Positions 1-10,662 of a DNA stretch of 64,000 nt are shown here, in pieces. The notes below the pieces were generated by a model. The model saw nothing but the letters and a program-made list of their open reading frames with translations, was not told the DNA's origin and did no database searches. Location of the stretch: positions 39,162-103,161 of the forward strand of contig NTMA01000125.1 in NCBI GenBank assembly GCA_002917075.1. The letters run 5' to 3'. The position numbers were made by a program, and so were the translations under genes. This DNA is from Hawksworthiomyces lignivorus (Eukaryota; Ascomycota; Sordariomycetes; Ophiostomatales; Ophiostomataceae). How positions within the stretch are numbered: the first letter of the stretch is position 1; every line of letters starts with the position of its first letter.

Positions 1-897
1 TCGGCTTTCTAGTTCTCAAATGGTGAGCAAATTCGTAACCTAACGTTTCACAACGGGACGATTTATCCTCACCTTCACTGCAGCCTTGTCTGGAGTTGGC
101 ATGAAAACAGCTTTACCATCATCGCCAAAATACGCGAGATCCTATGCTTGGATGTCAGTAACCGACAACCACCCCACTGGGAAGTACGAGCCACATATTG
201 GGATCGTCTGGGCTTGGAGCCGACCTTTTCAAACGCAACTTGGTTTTTCGACGCAAATGTAATCCAGTTCTCGCTGTATGGGGCCCGTGCGATCTCCAGG
301 CATCTGAAGTGCCAAATCTTCCACTCGCCGTCCTGTTTTAGAAAGTCCAGTCCATAATGGCACCACACCCAATGGGCCCAAACACGCCTTCCGTCGACGT
401 TCTTTTCCGGAGGCTCGTACAGGTCCTCAGGCATAGCACCGATATTCTCAGGTTCCGCCAAGCCGGACTCAATGCCCGCCATGAGCCAGAAACCCTTGGC
501 CGTCTTTCCGTCCTCGGCAACCTCAATAAGCGGAGTCGTCGTTTCGTGCGTAATCAACTTACCAGTTGGCGACGGACGTCCTGTATGGTAGGCCATGACG
601 CTATCGTAATCTGTGTAAACGCCAACGTTGGTGTACTGGGCGTGAATTCCCGGCGTGCCTCGAGAGACCCAGAGCTGCTTGATCTGCTCATCTTGAAAAT
701 GGTTGTGCAGGTGCATGTACTTGCTGAACACATTCTCTACGGCACCCCGATCATATGCCTGAGTTGCAGGTTCAGGTTCAGCGGGAAGAAATATCAATTA
801 CCAGAAACAAAGGCGGATCACAACTCACACGCTGGGCAAGATTCTCAGCTGCGACGACGCGGGCCTCAAGAGCCGCAAGAGCTTCTGCGGAATGCAT
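1..897 (-). CDS. SnoaL-like (NTF2-fold) domain protein, 3' end off window
   Basis: The protein resembles fungal SnoaL-like/NTF2-fold proteins, a family with polyketide cyclases, dehydratases and many members of unknown substrate. Exon 1 is 897-829, beginning MHSAEALAALEARVVAAENL. A GTGAGT donor at 828 and an acceptor at 760-759 join it in phase 0 to AYDRGAVENVFSKYMHLHN. The family pattern is visible: RGAVENVFSKYMHLHNHF near the start, then VWAHWVWCHYGLDFLKQDGEWKIWHF. The continuous frame runs to a stop at 75-77, but its last roughly 40 residues look non-coding. A second frame beginning near 137 reads DLAYFGDDGKAVFMPTPDK, the kind of tail expected here, behind a CTGAC branch site and a TAG acceptor. 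An intron around 140-220 is therefore likely. A further donor (GTGAGG) near 68 suggests the gene continues past position 1. Substrate is unknown. The neighbouring MFS pump and dehydrogenase suggest a small secondary-metabolism or detoxification group. Confidence 0.72.
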
Positions 898-1338
898 GGT
901 TGCGTTCTCTCAACAGATCCTAAATTTATGTCTTTGATTTTCAGTCACTATCGCCAAGTAACCAAACCTTTCGGCTACCTATGTAGAGAATGCATGGCCA
1001 GAGGGTGGGAGGATCTTGAGCCTTTTGACTCTCTACAGAAGTATATGATGATAGTCACTCTTCACGATACAGACGAACCGAGCCGAGCCGAGGAGCCATT
1101 CAATTCTTCTGTCTAAGACGGAGAACTAACTCTAGGATGTCATGAGCCGGAAGACGGGGCGCAACAAACTTCCAATACATTACGAGGAGGTAAGAAGATG
1201 CAGAAAACGGGGTTTTAAACGACAATAAAATCAGCATTACCATGTGCTGCCAATACCGGGATCGCGCTGGACCTTACATTGTCTATTGTCTATTGTCTAC
1301 TGTCTACTGTCTCTTATTAGGTTTTAATGTCTCATGCC
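898..1338. other. Intergenic, SnoaL-like gene to MFS gene
   Basis: I see no gene here. It is the promoter side of the SnoaL-like gene and the 3' side of the MFS gene, both on the minus strand. The only structure is a short heptamer tandem repeat at 1280-1314. Confidence 0.6.
1280..1314. repeat. Heptamer tandem repeat, 5 copies
   Basis: There are five consecutive heptamers of the form TGTCTAT or TGTCTAC, the last being TGTCTCT. The array lies 25 bases beyond the stop codon of the MFS transporter gene, so it probably falls in that gene's 3' UTR. It looks like a slippage-type minisatellite. Confidence 0.85.
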
Positions 1339-3029
1339 TTACGTTTTAAGCGCACCGTTCTGAGTTGTAGATACCGTACTATCCGACGTGCCAATGTCAG
1401 TCTCAGACTTTTCCTCTTCTGGCATCTTCTTAATTAATACAGAAGTGAAACCAATCAGACCAGCCACAGCTGTGTAAAATATCCACATAAGCCTTAGGGC
1501 CGATACATATTCTGTGGCGTAGATTTGCATGGCCGGACTTGCGGTAAGCTGGTCTCCTCCGAGCTTCTTCTGCAACAACACGGACCCAACGACTATAGAC
1601 ATCGAGGTGAACAGGGTTCGGAGAAACATCGATGCTGACGACGCTGCTGCGACGTCCTTCTGTGGGAGGTGACTCTGGAAGGCAATCATGGGTGCCTGGA
1701 ACAGCGGGCCGGCGCCGAGGCCGGCGGCGGCCTGGAATAGGATGATCTTGGGCCAGTTTGCCTTGCTGCCAAGATCAATAAACAAACCTGTTCCAAGCGT
1801 CATCATGGCCGATGCGACGCGGATTGGCGAGAGGTAGTCTCCGGTCTTCCGGACAAACCACCCCGCGCCCATGGTTGTGGCAGAGAGAGGCAGCACGAGG
1901 GCGAAGAGAGAAACGCCGGAGATGATTGGCGAGAAGCCGAGAACTACTTGAAAATAAAGCGGCAGAAAATAGTCGTAGGAGATGAAGACGAAGCCGTGCA
2001 AACATATCAGGGTGAACGCAGCAATGTTTGTGCTGCTGGAGAAGATCCTGGTGGGTACCAAAGGGTTCTTTGCAAAAAAGTGCTCGTAGATACCAAACAG
2101 AAACAGCATGGCAGCGCCGAAGACCAGAAGGCATATCACTCTCGCGGAGCTCCATGACTCTGTCCCACCAGCTCCAGATTCTAGGCCATACAAGAAGCAT
2201 ATAGTACCGCCAACAATCAGCAATGAGCCGATCATATCTAGAGACCGCAAGCCGGCAATAATCGGTGTTCGAGGATTGTGGACTTTCAGAGCAAGGAAGA
2301 GGACGACGAGAGACAGCCCATCAAATGGGAGGTTTATTAAGACTGCGACCAGGTATTGTCAGTCAGCCCGCCACTCCAAAATAGCGTAACATGAATCTTG
2401 CACATAAGTATCGAGAATCAACACGTACAGCACCATCTCCAACCGATCGTCTGTGTAAATACGCCTCCCAACACTGGGCCCACGCTGCTTGATATCGCGT
2501 ATACAATTCCTGTGAGACCATAGTATTTGACCCTATCTCTCAACGGAAAGAGGTCGCTGATAATGATGGTCACTAAGATTGTGCAGCCGCCCGCACCAAG
2601 CCCCTGCAGGATGCGACCACCGATCAGCATCGGGACAGAACCGGCGAGACCCGACATGAGACTTCCGACGAGGAAAGTCCCGTTTGCCAGCATAATGATG
2701 GGCTTCCGGCCGAAAATGTCGGACAGCTTGGCCCAGATAGGGACCGACGACGTATTGGCGAGAGTGTAGCAGCTCCCAATCCACGCGTACTCGGCGGCGT
2801 TTGCGTTGAGATGGCGCGCAACGGTTGGCAGTGCCGTAGCCACAATGGTGATATCTAGGGCAGAGAGAAACAAGGCGAGGCAGAGTGAGAACATCACAAC
2901 ACGGCGCCGCATAGTTCCCATAACGGAAGCCGCCTCAAGCCCATCCCCGGTGTCAGCATTTATTGTAGCTGTGTTCTTGGACTCCTTTAGCCGTCCGGAT
3001 TCAGCGTTGTCATCTCCTCTCGCTGCCAT
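1339..3029 (-). CDS. MFS drug:H+ antiporter, DHA2 (14-TM) family
   Basis: This is a proton-driven multidrug or toxin exporter of the plasma membrane. Exons are 3029-2429 and 2342-1339 (534 residues). The GTACGT donor at 2428 and GCAG acceptor restore the family sequence GWRWCFLINLPFDG exactly across the junction. The cytosolic N-terminus is about 40 residues. TM1 holds LSALDITIVATALP, the DHA2 signature. Motif A appears as LSDIFGRKP after TM2, and GRILQGLGAGG in TM4. The antiporter motif C is seen as SSVGPVLGGVF in TM5. About nine further hydrophobic segments follow, ending in an acidic/Ser-rich cytosolic tail (KKMPEEEKSETD). Length and 14-TM layout match fungal DHA2 pumps. It lies between a SnoaL-like gene and a dehydrogenase on the same strand, a setting typical of metabolite clusters. 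The substrate cannot be read from sequence. Confidence 0.93.
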
Positions 3030-3527
3030 TGTATGTCTCTAGATGTAACTGAAAATGCGAAAGCGCCTTGAAGGATTGCCGGCTGGTTACAATTTCGGAT
3101 TTTTAAAAGTGGCAAGATGACAGACAAGTGTTTTCAGAAAAGAAACTGGTGTAAATGACAAAATTACAGACACAATACTTTGACATTTATTTCGCCTGTC
3201 ATACCACAGGTTCCCAAGGCCTGCTCCTCGGTTCGGCCCAGGAACCAACCACCACTAATTTACAGGCGTTCTAAGTTCTGAAGCAAGCATCATAGGGCGC
3301 TTTCAGTTACCAAAAATCAGTTCAATAGTGCAGATTATGGGACTTGCAGCTCCAGGGTCCCTAGCGAAGGAAGTGTAAAACTTTATGAGTTTTTTTTCTC
3401 TCCTATTATTTTAGTAGTTTATAGGCGTGACAAGCGGCCAACGTAGGTGTCCTATTTTGATTTTATAATTTTAACGAGGCTACAAGATTTAAATAAGTAC
3501 CAGGTATTGTGTACAGGCGATCGGCCT
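3030..3527. other. Intergenic, MFS promoter side
   Basis: No gene is seen. This interval holds the 5' flank of the MFS gene and the 3' flank of the broken dehydrogenase. It is A/T-rich with a poly-T stretch near 3390. Confidence 0.55.
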
Positions 3528-4852
3528 TCATAGCGCCCACAATTTGACCACAGCCGCTGCAGTAGCATGTTCTCTTATTTCTTTGGGAGCGTGCTGCTGG
3601 ACCAGGCGGATCAGATTTAGCGCCTGGCTTCCTAGAAACAAAGGAGCCTTCAGTCTTTGTGCTTCATCGACGGCATCTTGGAGCTCTAGCGCAATCTGCT
3701 GAAGTTTGTAGCCGCTAGCAGCCTCCTGTGGTGGCTTCCCGTCGCGGAGCATCTTTACAATGTCTGGACCGACAGCCTCCAGCACAGCACTGCCTCCTGC
3801 CGCGTGGACGAACAGTTCCAAGACTTGGTCCAGGTCGAGCTTGAGAAAATGCGAGATAGCTAGGGCCTCCGCTGCCGAGCAGAGATGGATTCCCCTCAGC
3901 AGGGCAAGAACCATGCTTAGCTTCTCGCTCTCGCTCTCGCTGCCGGTACTGGTCTCTGCTGGGGTCAGGTTTTCCTTTCCCTCTGTGTACAACCGCACCA
4001 CGCCGCTGTCGTCCTCCGCGCCGTATCCTCGCTTGATGCCGGATAGGTACGCCTGCTCTGCGGTGCTTGCCATGGGCGTCGGGAACGCATAGCGCTGGGC
4101 CTCGGAGGTGATGATGGCGACGTCTTTGACGATGATGTTCAGGGCGCTGACGAGCGGCTGGAACGACGGGTGCAGGATGCGCGGCAGCCGGTGCTCGAAC
4201 ATCCAGCTGCGCGCGTCGGACCGGAGGAGGGCGTCGCCGGCCTCGCGCAGGTCGAGCCTCAGGTGGGCCGCGAATGCGACGGCCTCGCAGGCGGCCAGCA
4301 CCTGGTTGGCGGCCAGCACCTGGTGGCACATCTTCATGTTGCTGCCGGCGAGGACGCCACCCCTGACGACGTAGAGCTTGTCGCGGTCGGCGAGCTCCTC
4401 GAGGAGAAAGCGGCCCTTGGCGATGGCCTCGTCGCTCGCGCCGGCCATGATCGAGAGCGTGCCCTCGGCTGCCCGGTACGCGCCGCCCGAGACGGGGCAG
4501 TCGACGAGGCGAATGTCGCCGCGGCCCGCGTCCGCGATCGCCCTGGCGAGCGCCTGGACGGTGCCGCACGGCACGGTCGAGCACAGGAGCAGCGCAGCGC
4601 CTGCTGCGCGGTGGCCACCATGCATATGCAGTAGTCTCTGCCGCGCGCGGCCTGGGCCGCCGTAGGCGCGGCGGCGCCTCCGGCCGCTTTGAATCTCTCC
4701 AGCGTCGGGGCGTATACGTCAAACCCCGTTACCGGGTAGCCCTGCTTGATCAGGTGGGTGGCCATGCCGAAACCCATGGCGCCCAGGCCGATGAACGCGA
4801 CTGCCGGCTTAGCACCGGGCATACTTGGCATACTTGCTGTGCTGCTATCCAT
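3528..4852 (-). pseudogene. 3-hydroxyisobutyrate/L-threonate dehydrogenase-like, frame-broken
   Basis: This is an NAD(P)-dependent beta-hydroxyacid dehydrogenase of the HIBADH/LtnD type, with two 6PGDH-like C-terminal domains as in fungal members of about 440 residues. The first ATG in frame is at 4852 (MDSSTASMPSMPG). The Rossmann motif AFIGLGAMGFGMATHL follows, then DYCICMVATAQQA. At about 4590-4606 the frame breaks, and family sequence resumes one frame over as GAALLLCSTVPCGTVQ. The later part is intact: the substrate motif CPVSGGAYRAAEGTLS, the catalytic Lys region GSNMKMCHQVLAANQ, and a second helical domain ending VVKLWAL. The segment that normally joins the two parts (roughly 15-25 residues) is missing, and the break is not a multiple of three. 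No intron signals can repair it. It is either a young pseudogene made by a small deletion in GC-rich repeats, or an assembly error. Confidence 0.8.
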
Positions 4853-5499
4853 TATCGTTCCTGCTTCCTCTGATGACAAAGAGAGACAATTGTCGCCTTG
4901 CCGCCATGTCGTTTTTCAAAGAAGATGACTCTATATTTGTCATATTGAGAATTGGTGGTGTTGGAAGGCCCGATATCGACTCCATTTACTCGCCTGGTGT
5001 GGGCCAAGGAATTGGACCGAGCCGAGGAGCTGGTCCGGTCCCGTTGAGTACCGTAGGTCGGGCATCTATGGGACGCCGGTGATTGTCCGTGAAATGCTAC
5101 TGGTTGTCATTCCGAGCTTTAGGTGGAGAGAGCAATAGTGAGTGTGTATGGCAAATATCTCTTGCTCTACGCTACTAGTCTTTTTTTTTTTTTTTTGTTA
5201 ACACTGTAATTTACTGCTAGCGCCAGCGTTCCAATGCACAACTAGCGCTATAGCGGCCCTGTATTGCATCACATCCCGCGTCTTTGGCACCTGTTATCGA
5301 TAAGGAAAGAAAAAAGGAATCCACTTTATTTTTTTTCTCTTCCACAGATATCGTGTGCTCAACAAAGTCATGCTTGTACGATTTGTTATTGTATTTCGAT
5401 TTCCTTATATCACTTTTTTATTTCTTTTTCCTTGTTCTCTCTCTACCTTATTCCAGCCTTTCGTCACATAAGGTAGGCACTGCTTCTATCAGAAATGCA
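4853..5499. other. Divergent intergenic region
   Basis: This is the shared upstream region of the minus-strand dehydrogenase and plus-strand MRM1. It contains a poly-T run at about 5181-5196 and pyrimidine-rich stretches before the MRM1 start. An open frame upstream of the MRM1 ATG encodes low-complexity hydrophobic sequence and is probably leader, not protein. Confidence 0.55.
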
Positions 5500-6768
5500 A
5501 TGCCGTCTTTAACTGCGGCGTCCACTGCTCTGCGGCGGTCTCCTCTTCTCCTCTTCTCCGGCCATCCCGCCCGAATCTGCAGCCAGCCGCACCATGGCTC
5601 CCTACCGTCGTCCGTCTTTCTACGTGCGTCGTCCATGTCGGCCATCGTACGGGGTCTGCGCCGCACGTTCCGCGACAAACCCGGCCAACGGCCGCCGGGC
5701 CGCGACGCCGGTATTGCTGCGCGCGTGAGCGAGCGACGACGAGCGCGCGAAGCTGCACCGAAACCGACTTATAAGATCCTGAGGGGAAAGAAGGACGTGA
5801 CAGAAGATCCGATTCCAGAGCCCAAGTCGCGGCGGGCACGCTTCTTCGACCCAGACGACAGCTTTGGCAAGAAGAGCCTCGTGTACCAGATGAAGACGGG
5901 CGCGCTGGAGGCGGAGGTGCGGGCGCTGTCGCGGCAGAAGCCGGCGCAGCAGGAGGAGCAGCCGCGGTCTCAAAGAGCGAGGTGGGGCGATGAGGATGGC
6001 GGCGCAGTGCGCGGCACGTCTATGCGCGACCGGCTGCGCACGAGCAGACGACAGCCCGACGGGTTTAGCGGCCGGCAGCGCCCTCTCGGCGGACGCCGCG
6101 ATGGTGGCGCAGAAAGAAGAAACAGACAGTCTGGTCAGGACTTTTCGAGGCGGCCGGAGCGGCGCTCCGCAGATCGCCCTGCAGATCGCCCTGCAGATCG
6201 CCCCACAGATCGATTCGCGGAGCAATTTGAGGACCGGTTCGAGGATCGATTCGAGAAGACGGCCGACCGCAGCCGGCGCGATGACCGCGGCAGCCGCAGC
6301 AACGGCCACAGGAGCTGGCCAAGCGGCAAAGGGGCAGCACCGCCGCCGCCGCTTGCGATCCCCTACACGACGGCCGCGTCGCAGTTCCTGTACGGCCGGT
6401 CCGTGGTCGAGGCGGCGCTGCGCAGCGGCCGCCGCCGGCTCTACAAGCTCTACGTCTATGACGGCGGCAGCAGCAGCAGCGAAGGAGGACCACGCAGCTC
6501 GCAATACCACCACCAGCAGCAGCAGCAGCAGCAGCAGCATACGCACAGCATCGAGGCGCTGGCACGGCGCCAGGGCGTCACCGTACAGACGGTCGACGCG
6601 CGCTGGCAGCGGCTGCTGGACAAGATGAGCAAGGGCCGGCCGCACAACGGCTTTGTCCTGGAGGCGTCACCGCTGCCGCAGCCGCCGCTGACGGCGCTGG
6701 GGCCGGTCGTGACCGCGGCAGCTGCAGCAGCGGAGACCGTGACGGAGATCGCAGCGGACGAGCGCGTC

Positions 6769-6803
<35 letters not shown>

Positions 6804-7656
6804 CGAGGGTGAGGGTAGCCCCGCTGCCCCCGCCTCCGCCCCCGCCTCGGTCATCGGCTTCAAGATCGAGGCCGGCTACCAGTCGCGCGAAGAAGCCGCC
6901 ATCAACGGCCCCGCCGACTTTGTGCCGACGCAGACGGCGCCGCTCGCGACGGGCGGCGCAGCCGACGCAACCGACGCCGCCACCGCCTCTTCACAGGGCC
7001 GCGGCGGTCGCTACCAGCCGCTGGTCCTGCTGCTCGACCAGGTCCTGGACCCGGGCAACCTGGGCGCCATCGTGCGGTCGGCCAGCTTCCTGGGCGTCAG
7101 CGCCGTCGCCGTCTCGCGCCGCAGCTCCGCCGGTCTGACCGCCGTCGCGCTCAAGGCATCCGCCGGCGCCGCCGAGACCATGCCCCTATTCGCCGTCGAC
7201 GAGCCCGCCGCTTTCCTGGCCCGCTCCCGCGCCACCGGCTGGAAGGTGTACACGGCTGTGCCGCCGCTGCCGCCGTCGTCGTCTGCTGCCCAAGACGGCG
7301 GCGCTCGCAGCAGCCCGCACCGCAAGCCCGTCTTCGACCTGGACGCCGTCGAGGCCGCCGACCCCCTGCGCGCCGAGGCCTGCATCCTCGTCGTCGGCAG
7401 CGAGGGCGAGGGCCTGCCGCGGGCCATCCGGCGTGAAGCCGACGCCGAAGTCAGCATTGCCAACCGCTCCGGCTCGGACGTCGTCGACAGCCTCAACGTG
7501 AGCGTGGCCACGGGCCTGCTGTGCGCGTCGTTCCTCAAGGGGTCGGCGCGGAGCAGCAGCAGCAGCAGCGCGAACAAGGCCCCTGCACGGACGAAAACTG
7601 CACCAGTGGAAGATACAGAGGCAGAAAAGAAGAGCGACGAGCTGGGTATTTGGTGA
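5500..7656 (+). CDS. mrm1: Mitochondrial rRNA 2'-O-methyltransferase, SpoU/TrmH family
   Basis: This is the homolog of yeast MRM1, which 2'-O-methylates a guanosine in the large mitochondrial rRNA (SPOUT fold, SAM-dependent). I chose the ATG at 5500 because it opens an Arg/Ser/Ala-rich mitochondrial presequence (MPSLTAASTALRRSPLLLFS). The open frame upstream is low-complexity. The SpoU substrate-binding domain begins near residue 285 (FLYGRSVVEAALRSGRRRLYKLYVY). The three SPOUT motifs are at about 510 (LDQVLDPGNLGAIVRSASFLG), 628 (ILVVGSEGEGLPRAIRREAD) and 655 (SDVVDSLNVSVATGLLCASF). The protein has 718 residues, unusually long for the family. The excess is low-complexity: a basic N-terminal region, tandem ADRP/EDRF repeats, poly-Gln, a Glu-Gly run and Ser-rich ends. 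No intron is needed. Confidence 0.92.
6175..6260 (+). repeat. In-frame ADRP/DRF tandem repeat in mrm1
   Basis: A 12-nt unit encoding Ala-Asp-Arg-Pro is repeated, then decays to Thr-Asp-Arg-Phe and Glu-Asp-Arg-Phe. It lies in the N-terminal extension, ahead of the catalytic domain. Confidence 0.8.
6769..6816 (+). repeat. (GAGGGT)n hexanucleotide run encoding Glu-Gly
   Basis: About eight GAGGGT/GAGGGC hexamers encode an alternating Glu-Gly run inserted between the substrate-binding and catalytic domains of mrm1. It looks like an expandable minisatellite within coding sequence. Confidence 0.85.
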
Positions 7657-8273
7657 ATGGAAGGAAAGAGAACCCCCAAGGTTCGCGTATATACGACTCA
7701 AAATCTTGTAACATATGTATCAACAGTTTTGTATAAAGATACCCTCCTACATGAGCATAGAAACAAACGACTCTCGCAGACATTGTCCAAGTGAAAAATC
7801 AAGAAGGACGGTTTGCAACCGCGGGCTTTCACAAATGATGACGTATTAAAGCTCCTTGGATTAATGGAAGCGCCAGGAGACCTGGCGGGCCTGCAAGCGC
7901 TGACTTTGTTGACCACGCCATTTAAAATATATATATATATATATCACCAATTGTCACTGATTGGTTTGGGGCCGGTGGAAATAGTGGTCAAGCAATGCAC
8001 ACGTCGTTTTGACTCAGGCCTGAAATTTCGATCTATTTTAGGTTACACACACACTGACAGCAGCAATTCTGGTTGACAGCCTAGCGCAGCAGCACAACAG
8101 GGGACGTAGGATGTGTGACTCGAAAAGTGAATAAAACTGTATCACGCGTCTTGGTATTTTCTCGGCTTTGATATGATGCTCCTCTCCTATTTCACCATCC
8201 TTTGCTTGACAAACAATGCCTACGGCTCTTTGTTTCGTCTCTGTTACTACATACACCAGAACACATCATCAAC
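7657..8273. other. Intergenic, mrm1 to DUF3632 gene
   Basis: I see no gene here. There is a short AT dinucleotide run near 7927-7943. The 3' end of mrm1 and the leader of the next gene account for the interval. Confidence 0.55.
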
Positions 8274-9441
8274 ATGTCTGCTCTACGTCTGACCGTCGAC
8301 ACAGTTGATAGCACTAAAGCTGACAGTACCAGGATAGAGGATAAGGAAAAGAAAGATAAAGCAAAAAAACATGTCTATTGGATGCGACTGCCTTGGACTA
8401 GAGGAAACCAACACAATAAGCCTCTTCCAAGGAATATTCCAAAAGGCGGCACGGCGTACACTGATGCCAAGGTAGCAGCCATTTTGATAGATTTCTTGCA
8501 GCCCGACACCAGGTTGTCAGAGCAAGCAGTGGCCGACTCGATTCTGGCTCTGATACCGGTACATGCCGCTGAAAACAGAGAAGTCAGCCAGTTTTCAGGC
8601 ATCTGTGTAGAACTGGCAGAGCAGATTCCCTATCACCATCCATCACAGCTCAAGCTGGTGCGGCTACTCCGAAGACTCGGCGAGACGCCCAAGTTCAAGC
8701 AGAAGTTGTCTCATAAGGTCAAGGCCTCTTAACCACTCGTCATAGTTCACGCGTATTTTTTTTTTTTTTCTGACCGCAGGAATTTGCAGACAGGAGAAGA
8801 TTCCTATAATACATTCCAGCTTCTTTGGGAATACCTTATTGACCAGTCCTGTGCGTTTCTTTTTTTATAATCCCCGGCTTCCCTAGTTGAATTATTTCTC
8901 GTCGGTTCTTTCTGGCTTCCTTTTCTTTTATTTTATCGCAAAGCCTCTCTAACAAAGCATGTCACCAGCCGTCCCATATGAAGAGAACCCAATCTACACG
9001 GTTAATCTCGTGGCTTTCACTGCCAAGTTATACGCCTCAGGTCTTTGGGGCACCTCTCCCGGCTTTTCATTTACTGAGTTGAGGTATGTCTTCGAAGATC
9101 CAAGATTCGAAGAAAATGAAGCCTGGTGGAAAAGCGTCGAAGTCATGGAAGCTGCCCAGTGGATCCTTTGGCACGGACAGACTATTTTCACATTCATCCT
9201 CTACGATCACGATGACGACAGCGACAGACGCCGCAACCCCAATAGCGCTTATCTCAAGGTCGGTGAAAAGCTCCAGAACGCCGTCCCTGCCGCCCAGCCC
9301 CTCTCCGTCGAGCGCTGGCGATTTTGGAAAGACGGTTTTGCCGCGGTGGCGACACAGCCGTACGCTACGGAGGAGTGCAAGAGCGTGGCTGGGCGGGCCG
9401 CCCGGCTGATGGAAGCAATTGAAGCCAGCATGCTTTTTTGA
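8274..9441 (+). CDS. DUF3632 domain protein, three exons
   Basis: This is a fungal-specific protein of unknown function. I join exons 8274-8717, 8790-8850 and 8969-9441, giving 325 residues with phases that close. Intron 1 (72 nt) uses GTCAAG and an acceptor at 8788-8789 behind a CTGAC branch. Intron 2 (118 nt) uses GTGCGT and a CTAAC branch 18 nt before its acceptor. The joined product reads as one DUF3632 domain. Exon 1 gives DAKVAAILIDFLQPDTRLSE and the HPSQLKLVRLLRRLGETPKF helix. Exon 2 gives TFQLLWEYLIDQ. Exon 3 gives YTVNLVAFTAKLYASGLWG and the family's AAQWILWHGQTIF, then WRFWKDGFAAV and a C-terminal ECKSVAGRAARLMEAIE. Read as separate frames it would look like two small genes. The GTCAAG donor is the weakest part of the model. 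Confidence 0.78.
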
Positions 9442-10662
9442 AACCACTGTGGCAGAATACGGCACTTGCACCAACATAGTCTGGCGGTATTCTGCTGCGG
9501 TCTTTCACCTCATTCCCCTCAGCCAGAGCTCAAGATCCAACACACCTTGGTTGGATCGCGCGGGCAGCCCGCAAACATAAAATGCGCACAAGATCTCCTG
9601 CAGGCTCCTTTCCATTCACACGCAGAGTCAAGCACGGCACCCTTGGCAATCGCGCCCTAGGAGCCATCTTGCACAGTAGGGTGCCCCAGAGTTTGCCTGA
9701 ACAGCCTATAATATTTCGTGGTGGAGGAGGTTGCAGCAAAAGCTGCGGCAGGGTAGATGGAGGTGATGACGTCAAAACGCCTGACAAAGTTTGAGACACT
9801 GCCAATTTTATCACAACAAGACTGATGGAGTAAGTGAGATACTGAGAGGATTTTGCAGCAATATGCCCAATGCTTTCGCATCAAGTCACCAAAGCTAATG
9901 CACGGGCAACGGTTTAACAAGCAATAAAATAGGATTCTCTGGGGTCTACGTTGCAATACACGGTCTCTTGCGAGAGATTTTAAGCCTCTCACATTGCCCA
10001 GGTGCGGCAGCTCCACGAATTTGGTTGGTGCTTTGCCATCGTAAGCCATCTTACGGCGAAGTTCTGGAACTTGATGATCCCTTTATTGTTTTGCTAGACA
10101 TCCGCCTTTTTTTTACTGTCCCTACATACTTCTCTTTTCTTCTCCTCGCTGTTATCTCACTTCTCCATTGATTAATTGCGCTCTTCTTGCATTACTACTG
10201 CGCATTTTTTTTATTATTGTTTTTTTGAGTGGCGCCGAGCAATTACAAGCACAGCAAAGCAGGGCTGAAAGCTCTCTCGTCGTATTATCTATAGCGCGGC
10301 GCTACCCACCCAATTTTCTCCCCACCAAATCAGCTTAGCCCCAGCCTTCCTGTTGCTGTGGTTATGCCTCACTATTAGTGCGCTTCAAGTTTGTTTAAAC
10401 AAGCCTCTCTCTATTGTCAGCTGGCCTCGCTTACCGACTCCTTCTTTTTCTTTTCCTGAAGCAATAATCCGCCTTGTCCTTATATCTAGCTGAAATGCGC
10501 TGCAGCTCATAGAGCTCCCCCATGTCGCATTTTGTATTCGAGCAACGGTACACAACTTGGTGTCGCATCGCAGAATCAGCTAGTATTGATACCCAGAAAC
10601 CACAACACGAAGAAAGAGGGCAACGATAAGGCGACAAGGAAAAAGAGCTTCTACACAGCAAA
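9442..10662. other. Intergenic, upstream of Cys-rich GPI protein
   Basis: No gene is seen. This is a 1.2 kb pyrimidine-rich promoter and leader for the downstream cell-wall gene. A perfect palindromic CRE octamer (TGACGTCA) lies at 9767-9774. Confidence 0.55.
9767..9774. promoter_or_regulatory. Perfect CRE octamer TGACGTCA
   Basis: This octamer is the consensus site for CREB/ATF bZIP dimers such as Atf1/AtfA, whose gene is at the right end of this window. It lies about 900 bp upstream of the GPI-protein start codon. One such palindrome is expected by chance in about 65 kb, so function is only a possibility. Confidence 0.3.

Noticed and set aside
5284..5499. In-frame extension upstream of the mrm1 ATG
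   Set aside because: It starts at a non-ATG codon and encodes Phe/Leu/Ser low-complexity from T-rich DNA. The ATG at 5500 begins a proper mitochondrial presequence.
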